A DNA stretch of 64,000 nt from GCA-2686265 sp036010965 (GTDB lineage: Bacteria > Planctomycetota > UBA1135 > GCA-002686595): the NCBI GenBank assembly GCA_036010965.1, contig DASCMO010000105.1:62001-126000 (forward strand). Reading direction: 5' to 3'. Below, one piece after another: positions 53,890-61,259 of this stretch. The translations under genes were made by a program, and so were the position numbers. Within the stretch, counting starts at the first letter, position 1, and each line of letters begins with the position of its first letter. The notes under the pieces were generated by a model. The model was not told the origin of the DNA. It saw nothing but the letters and a program-made list of their open reading frames with translations, and did no database searches.

Positions 53890-54192
53890 ATGGACGTGAA
53901 ACAGGTCGAGGTTTGTTGTCCCGGGTGTTCACACCACCTCACGATCGATGTGCGAACTGCCACAGTACTGCGTGCGGTTCCGCCCAGTGAGGGGGATGAC
54001 GAGGGGAAGATCGGGGTCGACCCGACGAGATGGGGCGCGGCGGAGGATCAGGTCAGCGAGCGCGTGGAGGGTGCTTCGGACAAACTGGACGCCGCGCTCG
54101 AGAAAGAGCGTGACCGGGCGAGCCACTTCGACGCGCTCTTCGACCGGGCGCGCGAGAAGGCTAATCGACGGGAGGAAGAGGAATCCGACTGA
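53890..54192 (+). CDS. Small protein with a zinc-ribbon-like N-terminus and a charged helix
   Basis: 100 residues. 'VEVCCPGCSHHLTIDVRTATVLR' has a CCPGC motif like a single zinc knuckle; residues 45-100 are a highly charged predicted coiled coil ('EDQVSERVEGASDKLDAALEKERDRASHFDALFDRAREKANRREEEE'). Similar short proteins with a CPxC front and coiled tail occur in several bacterial phyla, with no known function. ATG 53890 has AGGATCAGGA upstream. Confidence 0.65.
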   Translation: MDVKQVEVCCPGCSHHLTIDVRTATVLRAVPPSEGDDEGKIGVDPTRWGAAEDQVSERVEGASDKLDAALEKERDRASHFDALFDRAREKANRREEEESD

Positions 54193-54409
54193 ATTCGGTG
54201 CGCAGAATGCGCTCCCCAGGCCAGCGACGGCACACTCATGGCTTCGATAGGCCGGTCGTCCTGGAGGTGTCGCGAAGGGTTCGATTTCCGCGGGCTCGCG
54301 GGACCCAAGGCGCTACCTTCTGGGGCCTACGGAGAAGGGGCGAAGTCGGGCGCGTACCCCGCAGCCACCCCATCCGCGCCCAACCGACATACTTTTGAGC
54401 CGAACCTAG

Positions 54410-55228
54410 ATGCCCGAAGGCCGCTACCAAGCCGTCAAGGCCTACGCCAACCAGCCGTTCCTTAACTCACCGGATGCGCGCACGCTGCGCATCCTGGCGG
54501 AGTACATGGAACCCGAAGCGCGCTTCCGGGAGTTCCATGTGAAGGACACGATCGTGTTCTTCGGCTCGGCGCGAATCCTCTCGCGCGAAGCGGCTCAGGA
54601 GCAGGTGGAGCGAGCCCGGGCTGGCGAGGGCGAACTGGAGATGGCTGAAGAGTGCCTGGCCATGTCCCGCTACTACGAGGATGCCCGTGAGCTGGCGCGG
54701 CGCTTGACGATCTGGTCGAAGGGTCTGGAGAGCGCGGAGCGACGCTTCGTCATCTGCTCGGGAGGAGGGCCGGGAATCATGGAGGCGGCCAACCGCGGGG
54801 CCTCGGAGGCCAAGGGCGAGAACGTGGGCCTCAACATCTCCGTTCCCTTCGAGCAGAACGACAACCCCTACATCACCCACCGGCTGTCCTTTGAGTTCCA
54901 CTACTTCTTCATGCGGAAGTTCTGGTTCAACTACCTCGCCAAGGCGATGGTCATCATGCCCGGAGGCTTCGGTACCCTGGACGAGTTCATGGAGACGGTG
55001 ACGCTGATCCAGACTCAGAAGATCACGAAGCCGTTACCCATCGTGATGTACGGCACCGATTACTGGGACGAGGTCCTGAACATCGAGCCAATGGTTCGCC
55101 ATGGGACCGTGAGCAAGGAAGACCTGGCCCTGTTCCATCGCTCAAACTCCGTCGATGATGCCTTCGAGTACTTGACCAGTGAACTGACCAAGAGGGTGCT
55201 GAAGTCCCCCGAGCAGGAGGGCGACTGA
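54410..55228 (+). CDS. LOG family Rossmann-fold protein (TIGR00730-like)
   Basis: 272 aa. It carries the two signatures of the lysine-decarboxylase-like (LOG/YgdH) family: 'GGGPGIMEAANRGA' (118-131) and 'PGGFGTLDE' (184-192). Plant and bacterial LOG proteins cleave the ribose phosphate from cytokinin nucleotides or nucleoside monophosphates; this longer group, with helical N-terminal 'RTLRILAEYMEPEARF' and 'VFFGSARI', is less studied. It precedes the MamK-like cluster by 159 bp on the same strand. Confidence 0.9.
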   Translation: MPEGRYQAVKAYANQPFLNSPDARTLRILAEYMEPEARFREFHVKDTIVFFGSARILSREAAQEQVERARAGEGELEMAEECLAMSRYYEDARELARRLTIWSKGLESAERRFVICSGGGPGIMEAANRGASEAKGENVGLNISVPFEQNDNPYITHRLSFEFHYFFMRKFWFNYLAKAMVIMPGGFGTLDEFMETVTLIQTQKITKPLPIVMYGTDYWDEVLNIEPMVRHGTVSKEDLALFHRSNSVDDAFEYLTSELTKRVLKSPEQEGD

Positions 55229-55387
55229 GCCCGCATAGGCTGTTCCACCGGCTGCAGGGAGCCTTCGCGGGGCGAGGGGTGCACCGGGCGGGCCCCAGTC
55301 GCTATGTTTCTCGCTCCCGCGCCGGACTCCGGCTCTCAAGAGAGGCTCGGAAGGGGGCCGATAGAGCCGACAGGCCACGATTATCGC

Positions 55388-56359
55388 ATGACACAGTTCC
55401 CTTCCGTCAACTTCACCCGCACGGGGCGGGGGCTCTTCTCCACGGAGGAGATCCTCGACCTGATGCGTGGCGAGTGCGATCGGGCGCAGCGCTACGCCTA
55501 TCCGCTGACCCTCCTGCGGGTCTGCGTCGATCGGCTCGAGCAACTCGGCGACCTCTACGGGTACGAGTCCCGCGAGCGTGTGCTGGAGGAGGTGGGCGAG
55601 GTCCTGTGTTCCGTGACGCGCGAGAGCGACATGCTCGGCTGCATCGTCGATAGCCAGTTCCTGGCTCTGTTCCCGCACACACCGTCCGTGGCAGGCCGTG
55701 CGCTCGCCGGGCGGCTGATCGACTCGGCGGCCCGTCTGGCCTTTCACCAGGGCGTGGCGGAGGTCAAGATCACCCTCAGCATCGGCATAGCACAGCGCGA
55801 GCCCGGGGCGAGCGCCAGCCTCGACGAGCTGATTGCCGAGTCCGCGCTGGCGCTCGAGGGCGCGCTCGTGGCCGGTGGCAACAGGGCTGAGGAGCACGAA
55901 CCGCCCGCGCCTCAGTTGTCCGCAGGAGCCGAACCCGTGCCGGCGGATATCGAGCAGATCGGCGCGATGCTGGACCGCATGCTCAGCGAGCGTGTCCAGG
56001 AAATGTTCGAGTCGATGGGCCAGCAGGTGCCGGACTTCGGCGGCCATGAACAGGAAGTGCTCTCTCTCGCCATCCGGAAGATGGAAGAGGAGCGGAAGGA
56101 CCTCGTCTCGCAGCACCGCGAGGAGATGGACGCGCTGTCGCGTCGCATGGAGAAGCTGGCAGCGGGCCTCGAGATCACCGAGGAGGAACTCCGCCGCGCT
56201 CTCGCTCAGAAGGGCTTTGACCCGGGCGTGGCGTCGCTGTATCGAACGGTGCAGGGGCTGGAGGAAGAAGAGACGGATCAGGAGTTGAAGCGGGCCATGA
56301 TGTCGAAGATCTTCGAGGCCAACCTGGAGTTGAGAGAAAAACGGGGAGAGGTGGGTTAG
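55388..56359 (+). CDS. Cyclase-fold (degenerate GGDEF-like) protein with C-terminal coiled coil
   Basis: 323 aa, no membrane segment. Residues 15-165 have the shape of a GGDEF domain ('MRGECDRAQRYAYPLTLLRVCVDRLEQLGDLYGYESRERVLEEVGEVL' and 'RESDMLGCIVDSQFLALFPHT'), but VDSQF stands where GGDEF should be, so c-di-GMP synthesis is not expected. Residues 185-215 and 222-275 are charged helices, the latter with coiled-coil character ('LAIRKMEEERKDLVSQHREEMDALSRRMEKL'), then a helical tail. ATG 55388. The actin gene starts 56 bp downstream, so the two are probably one operon. Confidence 0.75.
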   Translation: MTQFPSVNFTRTGRGLFSTEEILDLMRGECDRAQRYAYPLTLLRVCVDRLEQLGDLYGYESRERVLEEVGEVLCSVTRESDMLGCIVDSQFLALFPHTPSVAGRALAGRLIDSAARLAFHQGVAEVKITLSIGIAQREPGASASLDELIAESALALEGALVAGGNRAEEHEPPAPQLSAGAEPVPADIEQIGAMLDRMLSERVQEMFESMGQQVPDFGGHEQEVLSLAIRKMEEERKDLVSQHREEMDALSRRMEKLAAGLEITEEELRRALAQKGFDPGVASLYRTVQGLEEEETDQELKRAMMSKIFEANLELREKRGEVG

Positions 56360-56415
56360 CCCTATCTCCCTTCTGAATCGAGAGTTGTCTGCTAGTCGAG
56401 AAACGGCGAAGGATC

Positions 56416-57504
56416 ATGTCCCAATCTCCCACTGAGAAGAGTGCTACCGCGGCGGAGGAAAGCTCCGCGTCGTCCGACGCCGGCGTCCTGTACGTCGGGA
56501 TCGACCTGGGCACATCGCGTACTTCCGTCGCCGCCAGTAACGGCGTGCGTGTGACGCTTGCCTCCTACGTCGGATACCCCAAGGACGTCGTCAGCAAGAA
56601 ACTGCTGAAGCAGGACATCCTCTACGGGGACGACGCGATCGCCCACCGCCTGTCACTGGACCTCTACCGCCCGCTCGAGCACGGTGTGCTCAAGGTCACC
56701 GGGGACGGTTCGGCAGAGGACAAGGGCAACCTGAGGGCCTCGCGCGATCTGCTGATCGAGGCGATCCGCCGCGCCCGGCCGCGCAAGGATGAGCTGGTGT
56801 ACGCGGTGATCGGTGCGCCCGCCCAGGCGAGCATCACGAGCAAAAGCTCGATCGTCGACATCGCCAGGGAGTGCGTGGACTCGGTCATGCTCTGCTCCGA
56901 GCCCTTCGCCGTGGCCTACGGTCAGGACATGCTGGACGACGTACTCGTGATCGACATCGGCGCAGGGACGGTGGATCTGTGTCGGATGCACGGCACCATG
57001 CCCGAGGACACCGACCAGATCACCCTGAATACGGCCGGTGACTTCGTCGATGCGGAGCTGGCCGCCCTCATTCGTCAAAGCCACCCCGGGGCTCAGTTCT
57101 CGGACCGGATGCTGAAGGACATCAAGGAGCGTCACTCCAGCGTCGCGGAGGTCATGCAGCCTGTCCTGGTGACCCTGCCTGTCGACGGCAAGCCGACGGA
57201 GTTTGATCTGACGAGTGAGATCCAGACGGCCTGCCGCTCGATCGTCCCGCCGATCGTGGAGGGTCTGGGGAAGCTGGTGGGCACCTTCGACCCCGAGTTC
57301 CAGCAGCGTCTCAAGGACCGCGTCTTGCTTGCGGGCGGCGGCAGCCAGATCAAGGGGCTCGATTTAGCCATCGAGAAGGAAATGGTTGAGCGCCTCGGCG
57401 GCGGCAAGGTCTCGCGCATCGAGGAGCCGCTCTACGGCGGAGCGAACGGCGCATTGAAGATCGCGCACGACATGCCAGAGGATTTCTGGGAGCGGTTGAA
57501 GTAG
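56416..57504 (+). CDS. MamK-like bacterial actin
   Basis: 362 aa of the actin/Hsp70 ATPase superfamily. Phosphate 1 'GIDLGTS' (28-34), the MamK-like 'YVGYPKDVVSKKLL' (51-64) and 'LDLYRPLEHGVLK', 'CSEPFAVAYG' with Glu162 (MamK Glu143), phosphate 2 'DIGAGTVD' (180-187; MamK Asp161) and the adenosine site 'LLAGGGSQIKG' (304-314). The C-terminal 'YGGANGALKIAHDMPEDFW' also matches MamK. From memory of the Magnetospirillum protein the match is close along the whole length. MamK filaments position magnetosome chains. The polar 25-residue N-terminus is extra. A filament-forming cytoplasmic ATPase is expected. Confidence 0.85.
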   Translation: MSQSPTEKSATAAEESSASSDAGVLYVGIDLGTSRTSVAASNGVRVTLASYVGYPKDVVSKKLLKQDILYGDDAIAHRLSLDLYRPLEHGVLKVTGDGSAEDKGNLRASRDLLIEAIRRARPRKDELVYAVIGAPAQASITSKSSIVDIARECVDSVMLCSEPFAVAYGQDMLDDVLVIDIGAGTVDLCRMHGTMPEDTDQITLNTAGDFVDAELAALIRQSHPGAQFSDRMLKDIKERHSSVAEVMQPVLVTLPVDGKPTEFDLTSEIQTACRSIVPPIVEGLGKLVGTFDPEFQQRLKDRVLLAGGGSQIKGLDLAIEKEMVERLGGGKVSRIEEPLYGGANGALKIAHDMPEDFWERLK

Positions 57505-57517
57505 CTCGTCGGGGGCC

Positions 57518-57961
57518 CTATTCGTCGCTGCTGGTGTGATCGTGGACGACTAGCCACTGGCCGTCGATCTTGCGCAGCAGGAGCGTGAAGAGTCCGCCCA
57601 GGGGCGGGCTGTCAGCGAACTCCAGCCGCCACCTCCCGCGCAGCGCGGCGCTCTCGGGCGAGAGGGGGAGCGGCTCGAGGTCGCTGAAGGTGAGCTTCCC
57701 CATAGCGGCGCCGTCGCTCTGGTAGCGGCGGTGGTAGCGCTCGACCAGGGAAGCGTAGCCTCGGGTCACCGTGCCGCCCGAGAAGAACGTCAGGCCCTCG
57801 GAGCGCCAGTAGCCGCGCTCGACGAAGGCGTCCAGGTCACCGTTGTTCCAGGCCTCCTGCTGGGCCTGCAGCACGGTCGTGAGCTCGCCTGGCGCGGGGG
57901 TCGTCGCGCAGGCGACGGCGAGCAGGGTGACGATAGCCGGGAGGGAATTCGGGCGCTGCAT
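57518..57961 (-). CDS. SnoaL/DUF4440-like lipoprotein
   Basis: 147 residues from ATG 57961. A lipoprotein signal 'PNSLPAIVTLLAVACATT' (lipobox AVAC) precedes an NTF2-like cone fold: 'ELTTVLQAQQEAWNNGDLDAFVERGYWRSEGLTFFSGG' and 'GLFTLLLRKIDGQWLVVHDHTS', the typical DUF4440/SnoaL beginning and end. It lies convergent to the actin gene. The molecular role is unknown. Confidence 0.78.
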   Translation of the reverse strand: MQRPNSLPAIVTLLAVACATTPAPGELTTVLQAQQEAWNNGDLDAFVERGYWRSEGLTFFSGGTVTRGYASLVERYHRRYQSDGAAMGKLTFSDLEPLPLSPESAALRGRWRLEFADSPPLGGLFTLLLRKIDGQWLVVHDHTSSDE

Positions 57962-58116
57962 CGCCCTGATTCTCGACTCGCCAGGCATGGAGGGTCAATT
58001 GTCGCCGTCGCAAAGCGCGGAGAGAGGCTATTCTCACACCCCGCCGAGGTGCGCAGCGGATGGGCCGGCGTATCGTCGAGCCGGCGAGGCGAGCAAGGCA
58101 CAGAGGAGAAAAGTTC

Positions 58117-58860
58117 ATGGCTGATCAGATCGACTACCGACTCGAGGGCGACGACTTTCAGGCGGTGGTCATCACCCTGGATCCCGGGGAGGCCGTGCGG
58201 GCCGAACCCGGGGCGATGATGTACATGGAAACGGGCGTCGAGATGGCCACGTCCACTGGTGGCGGGCTGATGAAGGGGCTCAAGCGAATGGTGGGCGGAG
58301 AGAGTTTCTTCATCACGACCTTCTCCAACGAGGGCGCGTCGCGGGCCGAGGTCGGCTTCGCGGCCTCCTACCCAGGGAAGATCATGCCGGTCGACCTCGC
58401 AGCGGGATCCATCCTCTGCCAGCGGGACGCCTACCTCTGCTCGGCGGACGGCGTCGAGGTCTCCGTCGCCTTCACGCGCCGCCTGGGGGCGGGGTTCTTT
58501 GGCGGCGAGGGCTTCATCCTCCAGCGCCTCGAGGGCAACGGCCTGGCCTTCGTGCACGCCGGCGGCCACATCGTCGAGCGCGACCTGGGCACCGGAGAGA
58601 CCCTGCGCGTGGACACCGGGTGCATCGTCGGTTTCCAGGAGTGCGTCGACTACGACATAAAGATGGTCAAGGGCGTCAAGAGCATGGTCTTCGGCGGCGA
58701 AGGCCTCTTCTACGCGCTCCTGACCGGACCGGGGAAGATCTGGCTGCAGACCACCCCCTTCTCGCGCTTTGCCGACCGTGTCATGTCCGCCGCCGGGGCG
58801 AACAAGGGTCAGGTCAAGCGTGGCGGCAACCTGATCGGCTCCATGCTCAGCGGAGACTGA
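58117..58860 (+). CDS. AIM24 family protein (TIGR00266)
   Basis: 247 aa beta-rich protein: 'DYRLEGDDFQAVVITLDPGEAVRAEPGAMMYM' and 'GGGLMKGLKRMVGGESFFITTFSN' are the TIGR00266/AIM24 signatures, with 'PGKIMPVDLAAGSILCQRDAYLCS' in the middle and 'GPGKIWLQTTPFSRFADR' near the end. AIM24 relates to mitochondrial architecture in yeast; the bacterial role is not settled. ATG 58117 is set by AGAGGAGAAA upstream. Confidence 0.93.
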   Translation: MADQIDYRLEGDDFQAVVITLDPGEAVRAEPGAMMYMETGVEMATSTGGGLMKGLKRMVGGESFFITTFSNEGASRAEVGFAASYPGKIMPVDLAAGSILCQRDAYLCSADGVEVSVAFTRRLGAGFFGGEGFILQRLEGNGLAFVHAGGHIVERDLGTGETLRVDTGCIVGFQECVDYDIKMVKGVKSMVFGGEGLFYALLTGPGKIWLQTTPFSRFADRVMSAAGANKGQVKRGGNLIGSMLSGD

Positions 58861-58868
58861 GCTCGGTT

Positions 58869-59360
58869 TCAGTCGTTTCCGACGTAGCCGAGGCCCTTGA
58901 GGGCATCGAGCGTGCTGCTGTCGCCGTGTGCCTCGGCGTCTTTGCCCATGCGATCTCGCAGTGCGATCAGGGCCGTGTTCTCGGGAAAGGCAACCATGCC
59001 GGCGCCCAGGATCTCGATGCCCTCGGCGTAGGCGCCCTGGGCCTTGAAGTCGGTGACGATCAGGTTGAAGTCGCGGTACTCGAGGGCCGCGCTCGCCGAG
59101 AGGGCCAGGAAAGCGTCCTTCGCCGCGGGCGGGTCGAGGTGCGCCTGGGCGCGGCACTGTCCCAGCTGGGCCTCCAGTAAGCGCGGATCGTCCGCCGCGA
59201 AGGCTTCAGCGGCCGCGGCGAACTCCTCGTAGGCGAGTTCGAAGTTCCCCGAGTTGAGCGCCTTCTGCCCGGCATCCGTGCGCTGGCCGGGATCCGGGGA
59301 GCCGCAAGCTGCGAGGGTCAGGGACAGGAAGAGAGCGAGGACGGTGGAAACGGGCTGCAT
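58869..59360 (-). CDS. TPR-like lipoprotein (hypothetical)
   Basis: 163 aa with a lipoprotein signal 'STVLALFLSLTLAACGSP' (lipobox LAAC) and helical repeats ('GQKALNSGNFELAYEEFAAAAEAFAADDPRLLEAQLGQCRAQ') like one or two TPR units. The end 'DALKGLGYVGND' resembles the short C-terminal tag seen on TPR/Sulfatase proteins in Planctomycetota-like genomes. Convergent with AIM24, divergent from the sulfate-activation operon. Confidence 0.78.
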   Translation of the reverse strand: MQPVSTVLALFLSLTLAACGSPDPGQRTDAGQKALNSGNFELAYEEFAAAAEAFAADDPRLLEAQLGQCRAQAHLDPPAAKDAFLALSASAALEYRDFNLIVTDFKAQGAYAEGIEILGAGMVAFPENTALIALRDRMGKDAEAHGDSSTLDALKGLGYVGND

Positions 59361-59399
59361 GGGTTCACCAGGAGGTCGAGGGCGGGGCAGGACGTCGGC

Positions 59400-59566
59400 C
59401 AGTGCCGTGGATCGCCCGCCGAGGTGCCGTCACAGGGTGGCCGGCGGGCGCCTGACTCTACGGGCTCGCGAGAGGCTGCGTGAGCCCCCAGCCGCAGGAA
59501 CGATGCCGCAAACCCGTGGGGGAGCGAGGCTTGCACCCCTGGAGGCCCCAGGGGCCAGTTTTTCCC
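59400..59566 (+). promoter_or_regulatory. Candidate structured leader (attenuator or riboswitch-like) of the sulfate-activation operon
   Basis: Several stems are readable: CGCCCGCCG 59413-59421 with CGGCGGGCG 59442-59450 (9 bp); GGGCTC 59462-59467 with GAGCCC 59482-59487; an outer ACGGG 59460-59464 with CCCGT 59513-59517; and a competing CCCCCA 59485-59490 with TGGGGG 59517-59522. The last element is a terminator hairpin with a T5 run (59536-59563). Mutually exclusive stems before a terminator are what a transcription attenuator looks like. It faces the ribbon-helix-helix/sat operon. No known riboswitch core fits. GC-rich sequence makes chance stems common. Confidence 0.4.
59536..59563 (+). 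terminator. Intrinsic-terminator-like hairpin with T5 run
   Basis: CCCCTGG (59536-59542), loop AGGCC, CCAGGGG (59548-59554), then CCAG and TTTTT (59559-59563). It is the best intrinsic terminator I see in the window. It lies in the middle of the leader of the sulfate-activation operon, 194 bp before the first gene, with no plus-strand gene ending just before it. Confidence 0.55.
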
Positions 59567-59574
59567 AAAGGGGG

Positions 59575-59622
59575 CTCCTATAGCACTCCGATAGGAGTAT
59601 GATGAGAGTGTTATTGGAGTGC
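59575..59622 (+). promoter_or_regulatory. Overlapping dyads: candidate operator upstream of the sulfate-activation operon
   Basis: CTCCTAT 59575-59581 pairs with ATAGGAG 59591-59597; inside it ACTCC-GATA-GGAGT (59585-59598) is itself a short palindrome, and GCACTCC 59583-59589 is repeated inverted as GGAGTGC 59616-59622. A TATGAT (59598-59603) could be a -10 box, but no clear -35 box precedes it. The A/T content is well above the surroundings. The site may bind the operon's own ribbon-helix-helix protein or an Rrf2-type regulator. Confidence 0.4.
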
Positions 59623-59756
59623 GCCTCCCTCGCGGGGAGCCTCGGGTAGCGTCCGTGCCATCGTCGGGGTCCGTGCCCCCGAATAGTGATCCTGCGCCTC
59701 GGAGGGCGAAACACACCCTCTTCAGGGCCAGGTTCATTCCATCACAAGGAGCCGTC

Positions 59757-59972
59757 GTGCGAGAGAGCAAGGTGACCGTCAAGATCCCTCGCCCGCTGTA
59801 TCGAAAGATCCAACAGGTTGTCGAGGACTCCGGGTTCAACTCGCCCACCGACTTCATCGTCTTCGTGTTGCGGGACCTGATGGGCGAGGCGGACGAGCAC
59901 ACTCCGATCGAGTTCAAGCCTGAAGAGCTCGAGGACATCAAACGCAAGCTCAAGAACCTCGGATACCTCTAG
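59757..59972 (+). CDS. Ribbon-helix-helix (CopG-like) protein
   Basis: 71 residues from GTG 59757. 'SKVTVKIPRPLYRKIQQVVEDSGFNSPTDFIVFVLRDLM' has the RHH pattern: a beta strand with alternating residues (VTVKIP), then two helices. The charged tail 'FKPEELEDIKRKLKNLGYL' is an extra helix. The start is set by ACAAGGA about 7 bp upstream; the upstream open frame is unconserved. It is 16 bp before sat, so it is a good candidate for the operon's DNA-binding regulator. Confidence 0.75.
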   Translation: MRESKVTVKIPRPLYRKIQQVVEDSGFNSPTDFIVFVLRDLMGEADEHTPIEFKPEELEDIKRKLKNLGYL

Positions 59973-59988
59973 TCCCCCCTGCCTCATC

Positions 59989-61257
59989 ATGACCCTCTCG
60001 ACCAGTTCCAGCGTCTCCCCCGTTCACGGCGGCCTCACCGAGCCCGTCGATCTCATCGTCTCCCCCGCCGACGTCGATCTCGCCGCCTGGCAGGCTCTGC
60101 CGCGTGTGGACGTGAACGAGATCGATGCGACCACCCTGTACCGCGTCGCCGACGGCACCCTGAGCCCCTTGACCGGCCCGATGGGCCACGCCGACCAGGA
60201 CAGCGTGCTCGAGCGCGCCGCCATCGAGCGCGAAGGTCAGTGGTGGGCCTGGGGCATCCCGATCATCCTCCCCCTGACTGACGCGGAAGCCGAGCAGTGC
60301 AGCGCGGGCGCGACCGTCGGCCTGTGGCGCGACGGCGAGCTCTTCGGGACCCTGGAAGTGGACGAGGTCCACGACTGGGACAAGGAGCGCTTCATCGCGG
60401 GGGTCTACGGCACCGAGCGCACCGATCACCCCGGCGCGCGGCTGTGGACGGCTGACGAACGCTCGAAGCTCGTGGGCGGTTCGATTCGCCTGCTGCCCTT
60501 CAACGATCAGCGCGCTTTCGCATCGCGTGTCCTCTCACCGCGCGAGGTGCGCGCCCTGATCGAGTCCGCCGGCTTCGAGCAGACCGTGGCCTTCCAGACC
60601 CGCAACCCCCTGCACCGGGCACACGAGTACGCCCTCGTGCATGGCGCGGAGACCATCCTGCGCGAGACCGGCAAGCGCACGGGCGTGATCCTCAACCCGC
60701 TCGTCGGCCAACTCAAGGGCGACGACGTCCCCGCCGCCGAGCGCATGCAGACCTACGAGGCGCTCCTCGAGGGCCGCTTCCTGGGCCAGGGCGACATGGA
60801 CGAGGCCCTGTGGAGCGCGGCGGGCCAGGACCTCAACGACCAGCTCGAGCTGATCGGCCTCGACATCCGCATGTACTACGGCGGTCCGCGCGAGGCCATC
60901 CAGCACGCGGTCTATCGCCAGAACATGGGCTTCACGCACTTCATCATCGGCCGCAAGCACGCGGACGCTCCCTTCGACAACGGCGACGCGATCTGGGGTG
61001 ACTTCGACGCCCAGGTCGTCTTCGAGAACCTGGGCGGTTCCCTGGCCATCCAGACCGTGAACGTCGGTTTCGCGGCCTTCTTCGAGGAACTCGGTCGCGT
61101 GGGCCTCATGGGCGACAACAAGGGCAAGACTGCTGTCGGGATCTCGGGCACGAAGATGCGCGAGATCCTCGGTCGGGGCGAGCTGCCGGACGAGCGCGTG
61201 ATGCGCCCCTCGACCGCGCGCATTCTGGCCGCCTTCTACCAGTCCCAGGAGAAGTAG
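59989..61257 (+). CDS. sat: ATP sulfurylase (sulfate adenylyltransferase)
   Basis: Forms adenosine 5'-phosphosulfate (APS) from ATP and sulfate. The nucleotidyltransferase site is 'QTRNPLHRAH' (203-212), with 'GPREAIQHAVYRQNMGFTHFIIGRKHAD' and 'ISGTKMREILGRGELP' downstream. 422 aa is the single-chain (Sat) form, not CysDN. The N-terminal PUA-like domain has 'LTGPMGHADQDSVL'. It is 2 bp before the next gene, so tightly co-translated. Confidence 0.95.
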   Translation: MTLSTSSSVSPVHGGLTEPVDLIVSPADVDLAAWQALPRVDVNEIDATTLYRVADGTLSPLTGPMGHADQDSVLERAAIEREGQWWAWGIPIILPLTDAEAEQCSAGATVGLWRDGELFGTLEVDEVHDWDKERFIAGVYGTERTDHPGARLWTADERSKLVGGSIRLLPFNDQRAFASRVLSPREVRALIESAGFEQTVAFQTRNPLHRAHEYALVHGAETILRETGKRTGVILNPLVGQLKGDDVPAAERMQTYEALLEGRFLGQGDMDEALWSAAGQDLNDQLELIGLDIRMYYGGPREAIQHAVYRQNMGFTHFIIGRKHADAPFDNGDAIWGDFDAQVVFENLGGSLAIQTVNVGFAAFFEELGRVGLMGDNKGKTAVGISGTKMREILGRGELPDERVMRPSTARILAAFYQSQEK

Positions 61258-61259
61258 GG

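Noticed and set aside
54240..54310. A GGGTTCGATTTCC stretch resembling a tRNA T-arm
   Set aside because: The flanking arms do not pair, and no anticodon arm or acceptor stem can be drawn.
53890..57504. A magnetosome island around the MamK-like gene
   Set aside because: None of the neighbouring genes (zinc-ribbon protein, LOG, cyclase-fold, SnoaL-like, AIM24) is a magnetosome protein; the MamK similarity alone is not enough.
59455..59520. Possible S-box (SAM-I) riboswitch core in the sat leader (AGAGG...GATGCCGCAAACC)
   Set aside because: The order of conserved blocks is loosely similar, but the GGCAACC and GAGGGA blocks are not matched; calling a known class would be unsupported.
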